Positions 1-6,635 of a stretch of DNA of 12,632 nt are shown in pieces. The number at the start of each line of letters is the position of its first letter. Within the stretch, counting starts at the first letter, position 1. The notes under the pieces are model-generated. The model was not told where the DNA came from. It saw only the letters and a list, made by a program, of their open reading frames with translations, and ran no database searches. The stretch comes from Victivallis vadensis (GTDB taxonomy: Bacteria > Verrucomicrobiota > Lentisphaeria > Victivallales > GWF2-50-93). The position numbers were made by a program, and so were the translations under genes. The stretch lies in the NCBI GenBank assembly GCA_020718525.1, contig DYRX01000095.1, positions 1 to 12,632 on the forward strand. The letters are read 5' to 3'.

Positions 1-55
<55 letters not shown>

Positions 56-88
56 GCCCGGATGGGCAAAGCAGTCCGTCGGGTGCTG

Positions 89-116
89 AATCTAGCAGTC
101 CTGCGAAATTTTTCAA
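89..116 (-). promoter_or_regulatory. Probable sigma-70 promoter of the tRNA-Leu gene
   Basis: On the minus strand TTGAAA (111-116) and TAGATT (89-94) are separated by 16 bp. A GC-rich stretch follows where a tRNA discriminator would lie. The start would fall near position 82, giving a 5' leader of about 27 nt before the tRNA begins at 55. The -35 matches the consensus at 5 of 6 positions and the -10 at 4 of 6, so this is a reasonable but unproven call. Confidence 0.4.
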
Positions 117-156
117 ATTCGGTTTACAAATATATTTGGCATATTTGAACGGAACT

Positions 157-300
157 TCAATCAGCAATCTCCGCCCAATCTTGGATCCCTGTAGGCATGG
201 TGGCGTAATCAGACCCATCTCGGACTGGCTCCAATTCGTTTCCATCCATGTTTTGCGCAATGGCAATAAATCTTCCACGGACACTTTTCTGGAGAGTTTT
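157..300 (-). pseudogene. Possible 3' remnant of an unidentified coding sequence
   Basis: Between the methyltransferase gene and the tRNA, one minus-strand frame reads open from inside the methyltransferase gene to a TGA at 157-159. Its last part looks more protein-like than the other frames: it contains KSVRGRFIAIAQNMDGNE, then an acidic, Gly/Asp-rich tail with MPTGIQDW. An internal ATG at 247-249 would give only 30 codons, with no Shine-Dalgarno sequence. I do not recognise a family. It may be the tail of a lost gene, or chance. No transcription signal points to it except read-through from the methyltransferase gene. Confidence 0.25.
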
Positions 301-302
301 TC

Positions 303-1700
303 TTAGGATATTGCCCGGAGCGCCTCCTGATAGACCGACTCCAGTCTGTCTTCCTGATTTTTTCCGATGACAAAGGAGTTGCTTTCGATGCTTTTTTCGA
401 TTTCTGCGATCGCGATTTCAGCTAGCGAAGGCTGTCCTATGGCATCCCATACAGGAACCGATTTACGGCTGAAAATCTTGGGCCAGAAGCTGAAATTTCT
501 GAAATTAGTGACAGTTGCCTCCTCTGCCATGTATGTTCCAGAGTCGAGGCCTGCACGGATTTCTTCGAGGATATCCGCGTCCGAATCGAAGTCTGGAATT
601 CCTTTGCAGGCATGCTCGACAAGCTTGATGATTTCTTCGTCAATCATTACCTGGACAGGACTGAACACTTCGTCTTGGGCGAGCTGTCCGGCGCAGTGGA
701 AATTCCTGATTCCGATCAGGGCTTGCCAGAGTGCCGACGTGCTCCGTTCGGATGCCGCCTGCGCGTCCGGCGTTCTTGCCATGCTGTGCAGTTGCCCCCA
801 TCTTCCCGGAGCTCCGGATACGAATTCGACCAGCTGATTACAGCAGGATCTCAGAAGCATTTCTTCAGGGCCTCCAAAAACCATTCTTGCGGATTCGAAG
901 TCAAATGGCTGAATCCTGAGTCCAACCCCGAGATCTTTGGGCAATCCAAGTCCTTCTACTGCCATGATCAATGCAAGACGTTCGGCAAGAACCAGCGCCA
1001 TTGAACTGCGTATGGAAAAAGGTGAGCTTGCGCCTAGAGCCGGAATAGAGCCGGTGAGCAGGACATTGCAGTCATTTCTCCCGATGAAAGGAATTGCCAT
1101 CGCCAATCCTTCGTCGTTGAAGCGCAGTGGACTGATGCTGATCTGTTCGACATGAAGATATGTTTTGCCGGCGCATTTGTTCATTTCTATGAGAAATTCA
1201 ATCTCTTGCACGGATAGAGCGGGCATGAATCCGCCCAAATGCCTGGAGTTTTTCAAGGCGATGTATTCGCATGCCAGCGTCGCATGGCGCGGATTTATAT
1301 CCGAGGGAATCAGCGGTATCGGCCAGTATCCGTAGCCTCTTGCATCCATGAAACGGGTCATTTTTGAGGCATCGTCCAAGCTTGGTCTGCGGACTTTGCC
1401 AGAGAGCGGGTCTGCGTAGTTGAAGCAGGACCATGACGAATGCAGTCGGAATGGCTCTGCAGGATTTTCTCTTCCGGCGTTGCTCTGCCTAATTTCCGCC
1501 ATCTTTTCGCGGAGCTTCTCTGCTTTGAAGAGCAGTCGTCCCTCGCGCCACTCGGTTCCTGATTTTGCCGAGAGTCTCTCGACAGTTCTTTTTTCAGAGC
1601 AGGCGATGCCGATTTCGCAAAGGAGTCGGATCGAATCCGAAACGATATTTTCCATTTCGCCGTCTGTGAAAGGACGGCTCAGTTCTGGCTTGTAATTCAT
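303..1700 (-). CDS. MttB-family (trimethylamine methyltransferase-like) corrinoid methyltransferase, without pyrrolysine
   Basis: Cytoplasmic protein of 465 residues with no signal peptide. The family moves a methyl group from a quaternary or tertiary amine to a cobalamin-binding corrinoid protein. Characterised relatives use trimethylamine (MttB, with pyrrolysine) or glycine betaine, proline betaine and carnitine (without it). Visible family features are the N-terminal helical segment with LLCEIGI, the barrel segment LLTGSIPALGASSPF (about 214-228), PDAQA (about 311-315), FSPVQVMIDEEI (about 346-357) and the C-terminal NFRNFSFWPKIFSRKSVPVW. Length is normal for the family and there is no in-frame TAG, so pyrrolysine is not used. 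The first ATG (1704-1706) abuts AAGG, whereas the second (1698-1700) has AAGGA five bases upstream, so I chose the second. A promoter lies just upstream. No corrinoid protein or partner methyltransferase is present in the window, so the substrate cannot be assigned. Confidence 0.88.
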   Translation of the reverse strand: MNYKPELSRPFTDGEMENIVSDSIRLLCEIGIACSEKRTVERLSAKSGTEWREGRLLFKAEKLREKMAEIRQSNAGRENPAEPFRLHSSWSCFNYADPLSGKVRRPSLDDASKMTRFMDARGYGYWPIPLIPSDINPRHATLACEYIALKNSRHLGGFMPALSVQEIEFLIEMNKCAGKTYLHVEQISISPLRFNDEGLAMAIPFIGRNDCNVLLTGSIPALGASSPFSIRSSMALVLAERLALIMAVEGLGLPKDLGVGLRIQPFDFESARMVFGGPEEMLLRSCCNQLVEFVSGAPGRWGQLHSMARTPDAQAASERSTSALWQALIGIRNFHCAGQLAQDEVFSPVQVMIDEEIIKLVEHACKGIPDFDSDADILEEIRAGLDSGTYMAEEATVTNFRNFSFWPKIFSRKSVPVWDAIGQPSLAEIAIAEIEKSIESNSFVIGKNQEDRLESVYQEALRAIS

Positions 1701-1771
1701 TTCCATCCTTTTTTTCAGTTTGCTCGCGGCTGAATGCGAGAATAATTGCCTATCGCAGTTGTCGTCTAAAG

Positions 1772-1800
1772 AATATATTGCAATGTAACACTAATTTCAA
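1772..1800 (-). promoter_or_regulatory. Probable sigma-70 promoter of the MttB-family gene
   Basis: On the minus strand TTGAAA (1795-1800) and TATATT (1772-1777) are separated by exactly 17 bp; each matches the consensus at 5 of 6 positions. Transcription would start near 1765 and give a leader of about 65 nt before the ATG at 1700. It implies that the methyltransferase gene can be expressed independently of the beta-helix gene upstream. No clear terminator separates the two genes, so read-through remains possible. Confidence 0.55.
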
Positions 1801-1891
1801 ACAAGACTCACTTCTTCTTTAGCTGGAAACCAGGTCTTGCTCTTCGTGAGAGCCAGCAAATGTCAAAGTTATTTCACAATAGCCACTAACT

Positions 1892-4800
1892 TCATTTCTG
1901 AATTGCCCCTGCATCGCGTTTGAGATTGGTGGGGGTTGCTCTGAAATTGAAGTCGCAGTTTGAAGGACCATCGAATTCCCAGGCATATAGTTCTTCAACC
2001 GTTGTTTTTGCATCGGAAAGGCTTCCTCGCGAAATTCGCAGAAAATCCAGACTTGCAGACAAATTGCCTCCGGCAGGCGTTCCCCCGACATAAAGCGCTG
2101 AGTTGCCAGCGAGAGAAGCATCCTCTCCGATGCCATCCGAAGATGAGTCGAATTTTCCGTCAATGAATAAACGAAGTTGCTTTTCTTTCCTGTCGCATTC
2201 TGCAACGATGTGGCACCATGTGGAATTGTTCAGCTCTTTCTGTGATAAGAGCACTTTTGAGAGTTCTCCAGATTTGACGGTGAAAGAGAGCCGTCCGTTT
2301 TTTGCAATTGAGAGCCTCCATCCGTTTTCGTCCATTTTTTCTGCAAGAATCCCATTTGAAGCAGATTCGATTTTCACGACGCACTCTATCGTGAAGCTTG
2401 ACTTTGAAATCTGAGGATCGAAGTCCTGTGGATTTTTGGGTAATTCCATCTTGAGATATTGCTCCTTGCCATCGAGTTTGAGTGCGCCGCAGATCCAGTC
2501 TTCAAGAATTCCTGAGATGTAGTCGGTAGATGAAGCTTTGTTTGCGACAAGAGGATAAAAAGGAGACTTGTAATACGTTTCGCGGTCGTTCATCTGGGGC
2601 TTCATGTTCCAGTGTTCGTCGTTGATCAGGCAAGGATTTGACGGATCCGGGAAGAAGTTCCATTCGGCGACTGTGTCGTATCGCGCCCATGGGACGAATA
2701 CTTTGCTTCCCATGCCAATGGCGGCTGACTGCTTTGAGAGGCGGAAATCGCCCTTTTCCGGGTTTGCCAGGGGAGGCTCGGTGCAGAGGATTCCAACGTC
2801 TGACGCCATTGCGAATTTTTTGGAGAGCGCCTCTGAGAAATCCTTCGGACTGGCGTAGTCTCCGCCGTAGGCTTCAAAAACCGCAGTTTTTCCTGTAATT
2901 CCGTAGAATACATTTTTTGAGAATGCATTGGTCGGATAGTTGAAGTCCTCAACATGGGCGCCTGCGTCCTTGGCGTTGGGATCTTGCCCCTCCTTGTCGC
3001 TGTGCCTGAAGACATATTTTGACGCGTCGTCAAAAATGTTGGATATGAATTTATCACGTCCGGCATGGGGAGCCTGGCGGCGCGACGCTTCGAGAAATTT
3101 GTATGCAGTGTTGTTGAAAAAGCTGTTTTGATAGGAGTGTATTTCCTGGAATGCGGAGCAGTTGGCATATCGGAGATTTTTCAGGTCGTTTGATTTTCCG
3201 AACGCTATGTTGTTGAAGAGATAATTTTTAAAACTTCCGTCGAGATAGTAGGCATGGCCGAAGGTTTTGCCGCCCCAGTTCATTGGACCGAGGGCATTTC
3301 CGGAAATATTGCCATAGACGTAGAATGGACCTCCCTGCCAGGTCTCGATTCCTCCCCAGTCGTTCGCGATCATGAGAGAGTCCAGGACTTTGTTGTTGTG
3401 AATCACAATCCTGTTGAATGGCACGTGATGCGATTCCCTGTTTCCCTTCCCTCCGAAGACAAAAATTCCGGCTCCGCCGCAGTGCTCGACGATGTTTCCT
3501 GAAATGAGTGCAGTTTCAGGAAAATTCACGGATATTGCAACCTGTCCGTTGGGTCTGACTGGACGGAATCCAATGTCCTTCAATGAGTTGCGCAATATTT
3601 TCACATCGCCCAGGGATGTTCCGGTTTTTGCCTCAAATGACTGTGCTCCAGCCGAGACGCTGATGCCACCATGATCTGCGGAGATTATCTCGTTGTCGGA
3701 AATGCGGATGTCCGAGACTCTTCTTTCAAAAAATATCGGATCAATGCGGATGGCCTTCGGGACCTCTTCGAAGCGGCAGTTCGAGATTTCAACGTCTTTG
3801 CATGCGCCAAGGAATCTTATGCATGCGCTGTCGGCGTTTTTGTGCATCCATACCTGATCGTCAAGCCTCCAATGCGGGTTGCAGAAGCGGAAGCTCAGCC
3901 CTGATATCTTCAGATGTCTGGCACCTGTCTTTTCGAGTTCTGCTTTTTGCTTTGGCGAGAGGATGTCAATGCGCGCTGGAGCTTTGGACGATGCCAAATC
4001 TTCTATCAGATTGACGTGTTTGGCGGCTTCAATTGTCACGGAAGACGGATCCGCGTCTCCTGGTAGTCTGAGGTAGAGGATTCCGGATCCATTTCCGGTG
4101 TCTTCAACCCAGAATTCTCCCGGCTCGTCCAGGAACTGAGCCTTGTCTTCGAGCCAGTAACGGTGATTCGTGTTGATTTGTCCGCTGTCCCCATACCAGG
4201 GACCCGAGAAATAGAGTTCCCTGCTGGCGGGATCGAATTTTTCGATTTTTGAAGCATATGGTGCTCCCATGACAATCCCCCATTCAGTCCACACAATGGC
4301 GTCCCTGTAGAAATCCTCGTCCTTTGTCAGATGCCTGCTGTCGCGACCGACCAGAACCTTGCTGCCTCCAAGCGCTCTCTTGTACTTGCCTGGCTTCCAC
4401 CACTCCGGATTTTCCCAGCTCCAGCATTCTTGCAGATAGTCCTGATGATTTGCCGGATTCCAGTTTGGTGTCCGGGCAAGCTTAAGCCTTTCTGTTTTTC
4501 CATCTTTGCTGACAATGCAGACCAGTCTGCTTAAAAAGTGAATTTCCGCCCGCCAGACCTTTTCGCTTTCAGGCATCTTGGAGTGTCCACCCTTTTTCCA
4601 GCCTGAAATTTTTTCAGATCCATGAAGAGAGGCTTCCCCGCTTCCCCAAGAGGGATCGGATGTGAGGAATATTGGATTGCCTTTTTCTCCGGCTTCTCTG
4701 ACGGTTAGACTTCCGCGATAAATTGATCCGCGTTTGAAGACGTAGCAGTGGATTCCTGAGCATTCCTTGGATTTTCCAGCCGCATTCTTGTCCCATGGAT

Positions 4801-5059
4801 GATGTTTCCAGGGGCTTTCCTTGGACAATCCACTGTTCGAATCGTCGCCCGCATCATAGTCAATGTATCTGATTGAGCCGTGCTTATTTGACTTGAAATC
4901 AAATTCGCGCGGAGCCCATTTTAGATCGCCCTCGGGGAGGATTTCAGCTTGCGGGCGGCTCCAGTCCCATCCGTCGGGCGTTTCCGAAGAAAGGAGATTT
5001 GTTGAGAAAGACATGAAGAAGATAACTGCAAAAAAGGGAAAGCATCTTTGATTCTCCAT
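1892..5059 (-). CDS. Secreted right-handed parallel beta-helix protein with C-terminal LamG/concanavalin-like domain
   Basis: A 1055-residue protein that begins with a signal peptide (residues 1 to about 25, hydrophobic core FFAVIFFMSF). Residues about 65-80 (YIDYDAGDDSNSGLSKESPW) are the usual opening of bacterial beta-helix carbohydrate-active proteins. An SxLxLARTPNWNP-like segment follows, as in beta-helix glycosidases such as those of GH141 and GH120. Residues about 405-640 carry beta-helix rungs (VEISNCRF, IRISDNEI, ALISGNIV, IVIHNNKV). Residues about 858-1020 form a LamG-like jelly roll with WCHIVAECD, LRLFIDGK and LDFLRISRG. It ends in DAGAIQ, a common terminal strand in such proteins. 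It is probably exported and acts on or binds polysaccharide; the reaction is not assignable by eye, and a polysaccharide lyase or a glycosidase are both possible. The reading frame extends 29 codons further upstream, but the ATG at 5057-5059 has AAAGGA about nine bases ahead and starts the signal peptide. Confidence 0.85.
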   Translation of the reverse strand: MENQRCFPFFAVIFFMSFSTNLLSSETPDGWDWSRPQAEILPEGDLKWAPREFDFKSNKHGSIRYIDYDAGDDSNSGLSKESPWKHHPWDKNAAGKSKECSGIHCYVFKRGSIYRGSLTVREAGEKGNPIFLTSDPSWGSGEASLHGSEKISGWKKGGHSKMPESEKVWRAEIHFLSRLVCIVSKDGKTERLKLARTPNWNPANHQDYLQECWSWENPEWWKPGKYKRALGGSKVLVGRDSRHLTKDEDFYRDAIVWTEWGIVMGAPYASKIEKFDPASRELYFSGPWYGDSGQINTNHRYWLEDKAQFLDEPGEFWVEDTGNGSGILYLRLPGDADPSSVTIEAAKHVNLIEDLASSKAPARIDILSPKQKAELEKTGARHLKISGLSFRFCNPHWRLDDQVWMHKNADSACIRFLGACKDVEISNCRFEEVPKAIRIDPIFFERRVSDIRISDNEIISADHGGISVSAGAQSFEAKTGTSLGDVKILRNSLKDIGFRPVRPNGQVAISVNFPETALISGNIVEHCGGAGIFVFGGKGNRESHHVPFNRIVIHNNKVLDSLMIANDWGGIETWQGGPFYVYGNISGNALGPMNWGGKTFGHAYYLDGSFKNYLFNNIAFGKSNDLKNLRYANCSAFQEIHSYQNSFFNNTAYKFLEASRRQAPHAGRDKFISNIFDDASKYVFRHSDKEGQDPNAKDAGAHVEDFNYPTNAFSKNVFYGITGKTAVFEAYGGDYASPKDFSEALSKKFAMASDVGILCTEPPLANPEKGDFRLSKQSAAIGMGSKVFVPWARYDTVAEWNFFPDPSNPCLINDEHWNMKPQMNDRETYYKSPFYPLVANKASSTDYISGILEDWICGALKLDGKEQYLKMELPKNPQDFDPQISKSSFTIECVVKIESASNGILAEKMDENGWRLSIAKNGRLSFTVKSGELSKVLLSQKELNNSTWCHIVAECDRKEKQLRLFIDGKFDSSSDGIGEDASLAGNSALYVGGTPAGGNLSASLDFLRISRGSLSDAKTTVEELYAWEFDGPSNCDFNFRATPTNLKRDAGAIQK

Positions 5060-5079
5060 TGGTTTTGTCCTTTCATTTG

Positions 5080-5094
5080 ACAAATAAAATTTGT
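5080..5094. promoter_or_regulatory. Operator-like palindrome upstream of the beta-helix gene
   Basis: ACAAAT and ATTTGT are perfect 6-bp inverted arms around a 3-bp AAA centre, 21 bp before the start codon of the beta-helix gene. The position would suit a regulator site, or the arms could form a weak hairpin in the leader. AT-rich palindromes of this size also arise by chance. No matching site was noticed elsewhere in the window. Confidence 0.2.
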
Positions 5095-5201
5095 GCGTAA
5101 GAAACAAAATGCGCTCTGCAGGCAAGCAGTGCGGAAACAGCACCAAACTTGACAGGTGAAAATAGCTTCGCTTTCCTCTTTCGCAAGCTCAATTGACTCT
5201 C

Positions 5202-5287
5202 AATTGTTCTCGTCGTCATTCCTGCGCTACGTGTTTCGCAGATCGTGTCCGCCTACGTGAACCTCTCCGCCGTGTACGAGAACGATT
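5202..5287. repeat. Long-loop inverted repeat, 12-bp arms
   Basis: Positions 5202-5213 pair with 5276-5287 (AATTGTTCTCGT against ACGAGAACGATT) over 12 bp with one G-U type pair. Inside the 62-nt loop a smaller hairpin CTGCG (5222-5226) / CGCAG (5237-5241) can form. There is no T-run after either arm, so it is not a simple terminator. It could be part of a structured RNA or of a decayed palindromic element. Confidence 0.45.
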
Positions 5288-5371
5288 CAGCCTAGGAGGA
5301 CTCCCGCCTGATTGACACGAAATATACCGGAAAATCTCTGAGGCTTCAAGAGACAAAGGAGAACTTCATAC

Positions 5372-5459
5372 TGTGATTAAGAGAATGTCACTAAGTTAAG
5401 GCGTTTTTGTTGGTGTTCACTGCGTGTTCTTTGCTTTCACTCCTTAACTTAGTGGCATT
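5372..5459. repeat. Hairpin repeat unit A (18-bp arms, 40-nt loop)
   Basis: The unit opens with TGTGATTAAGA (5372-5382). Arm 5384-5401 (AATGTCACTAAGTTAAGG) is complementary to 5442-5459 over 18 bp with a single G-U type pair, enclosing a 40-nt loop that contains GTTGGTGTTCA and GCGTGT. It is followed directly by unit B, which shares the opening and the loop motifs. Such a long near-perfect stem is unlikely by chance. Confidence 0.65.
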
Positions 5460-5460
5460 G

Positions 5461-5546
5461 TGTGATTAAGACAAGGAGAGCGATTGCGTTGGTGTTCAGC
5501 GTGTCTTTCTTCTCTGCTTTTCTGACCAAGTGTATCGCAATCTGCT
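5461..5546. repeat. Hairpin repeat unit B (10-bp bulged arms, 47-nt loop)
   Basis: It opens with the same 11 bases TGTGATTAAGA as unit A, 89 bp later. Its stem differs: GATTGCG (5482-5488) pairs with CGCAATC (5536-5542), extended by AGC (5479-5481) with GCT (5544-5546) across a one-base bulge. The loop again holds GTTGGTGTTCA (5488-5498) and GCGTGT (5499-5504), followed by a pyrimidine-rich stretch. Loop conserved and stem replaced points to a repeated element whose pairing, rather than its stem sequence, is maintained. Confidence 0.55.
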
Positions 5547-5603
5547 AACGATCTGTGTAGGTTCCGAGAGGGGAGCGGAATAAGAAACTGCAGAAAGACA
5601 AAC

Positions 5604-5639
5604 CGTAATCGTTTTCGTAATCGCTATCGTAACCGTTCA
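5604..5639. repeat. 12-bp tandem repeat, three imperfect copies
   Basis: Three adjacent 12-mers start with CGTAATCG, CGTAATCG and CGTAACCG (5604-5615, 5616-5627, 5628-5639); the last four bases vary. Each 12-mer itself resembles two copies of a 6-mer CGTAAT/CGTTTT, so the array may have grown by slippage. No gene overlaps it. Confidence 0.7.
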
Positions 5640-5860
5640 CATCTTCTTGAATCGAGCATGCTTACGATGGAATTTCCAGCTTCCTAGCCTCGCTAAGCTC
5701 AACAGCGGAGCAGTTGGCGGAAGAGAGACCAGGTGGGCGGCGATCCTGGCGAGGGCTTTTGTAAAATTTTTGAAGGGGAAAGAACTTCAACCGGTCTAGC
5801 TCGACGAGCAGATACTACTTTTACTGTCTACCCTCTAAAAATCCAACCGTTTTTTTAGGT

Positions 5861-6370
5861 TCAATCATTACAATACAAATACAGAATATTTCGATCAGTA
5901 TCAATCCAAGCACGAAGATTGTGTCTGTTCCCGCGTTTGAGTTCAAGACCGTGTCTTATGTTGCTCACATCGAACCAATCAGGATTCCTAATTCCATATC
6001 GCTGACCCCACTTTGGGGGAAGGCTTGGACTTGATGCTATTTCAATGTATTGTAGTCCGGATTCTGCTTTCCCGTCCCAATGGGCATACACCTTGAATTC
6101 GGCTCGCACGTATTCTTTACAATCGGCCTCTGTGGCCTCAAATTTGACTATGTGTGCACGACCACCAATTGATACGCTCGACAGCTCAATCCGGATATTC
6201 TTCGCAGAAGCCGGAAGAGATGATGTCCCTCCATATTTCTGTGCAAACTCCTGACTATTCGAAGCGGAGAAGACTCTGACATGAGGACTGAAGAAAAGGT
6301 ATAGACACGCTCCAAGACATATGAGCAAGGCAATAAGGAATCCAAGCAATATTTTGTATGATCTTTTCAT
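5861..6370 (-). CDS. Small membrane-anchored or lipoprotein-like protein of unknown function
   Basis: A 169-residue protein that starts with a basic N-terminus and a hydrophobic segment (residues about 6-28). This contains LGAC, which would fit a lipobox with Cys22, but the hydrophobic run continues past it (LYLFF), so a single N-terminal membrane anchor is equally likely. The remainder would be outside the cytoplasm. It contains LPASAKNIRIELSSVSIGG and VKFEATEADCKEYVRAEF, a pattern I associate with small uncharacterised exported proteins of PVC-type bacteria, and a C-terminal LYLYCND. No catalytic motif is recognised. The ATG has no clear Shine-Dalgarno sequence (TTCAATTATAA precedes it), unlike its neighbours. 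It is transcribed away from the glycoside hydrolase operon and stands alone. Confidence 0.65.
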   Translation of the reverse strand: MKRSYKILLGFLIALLICLGACLYLFFSPHVRVFSASNSQEFAQKYGGTSSLPASAKNIRIELSSVSIGGRAHIVKFEATEADCKEYVRAEFKVYAHWDGKAESGLQYIEIASSPSLPPKWGQRYGIRNPDWFDVSNIRHGLELKRGNRHNLRAWIDTDRNILYLYCND

Positions 6371-6428
6371 TTATAATTGAACAGTGCATTAGTATCAAAT
6401 CGCCGCCGGAGGCTTGACGAACTGTGGA

Positions 6429-6442
6429 TCTGTCATGACAGA
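6429..6442. promoter_or_regulatory. 14-bp perfect palindrome in the divergent intergenic region
   Basis: TCTGTCATGACAGA reads the same on both strands. It lies 59 bp upstream of the small leftward gene and 194 bp upstream of the GH-A gene, a place where a dimeric regulator could act on both. No regulator gene is present in the window and no second copy was noticed, so a role as an operator is inference. Confidence 0.3.
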
Positions 6443-6511
6443 GTTGCAGACAATATACCGACAGGCATTTGAAAAGCAAATAGGATGATATGAGATTCTG
6501 AGGGAGGAGAC

Positions 6512-6544
6512 ATGGTTGATTCCTGGGTTAGGATAAATTGTTGA
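6512..6544 (+). CDS. Possible 10-codon leader peptide
   Basis: ATG at 6512 opens a ten-residue frame, MVDSWVRINC, ending in TGA at 6542-6544, 91 bp before the GH-A start. It is preceded by AGGGAGGAG, one of the strongest Shine-Dalgarno-like stretches in the window, at a workable spacing of about four bases. It could be a translated leader controlling the operon, or chance. I saw no run of a single amino acid of the kind used in amino-acid attenuators, and no following terminator. Confidence 0.25.
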   Translation: MVDSWVRINC

Positions 6545-6635
6545 TCCGCAATGCGAATCTCTCGGAATGCTGTATTATTTTTACTTTGGGGTGATATTAT
6601 TGAAAGGACGAATTTTAAAATAAGGGAGAATATTC

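Larger units (their letters stand above)
5060..5860. other. Gene-poor region of about 800 bp, rich in inverted repeats
   Basis: No convincing protein gene lies here on either strand. It holds three long-loop inverted repeats, a 12-bp tandem repeat and several short hairpins: AGCT/TAGC with GCTA/AGCT at 5678-5699, CCAGG/CCTGG at 5729-5749, and TTGAAG/CTTCAA at 5770-5790. Base composition shifts between AT-rich and GC-rich patches. The left end contains the leader of the beta-helix gene. The right end lies beyond the stop of the small leftward gene and holds no clear terminator. The texture suggests decayed interspersed repeats rather than an ordinary promoter region. Confidence 0.6.

Noticed and set aside
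303..1700. Pyrrolysine in the MttB-family protein
   Set aside because: The reading frame contains no internal TAG, and no pyl genes are visible.
1821..1858. Inverted bases GCTCT/AGAGC as a terminator after the beta-helix gene
   Set aside because: The stem is only 5 bp and there is no T-run downstream on the minus strand.
5073..5219. A 48-codon leftward frame ending just before the beta-helix gene
   Set aside because: The GCAGGA motif is directly against the ATG with no spacing, the peptide has no recognisable feature, and it overlaps part of an inverted repeat.
5384..5459. The GTTAAGG/CCTTAAC arms as an integron attC site
   Set aside because: The arms are in the wrong order for attC (RYYYAAC first, GTTRRRY last) and both fail the consensus at the outer base; no integron integrase is present.
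5829..5858. T-rich run near the end of the small leftward gene as a terminator
   Set aside because: The T-run is on the plus strand with no hairpin before it; on the transcribed strand it is an A-run.
5060..5860. A CRISPR array in the repeat-rich region
   Set aside because: The repeats are two hairpin units and one 12-mer array, without regular spacers, and no cas genes are present.
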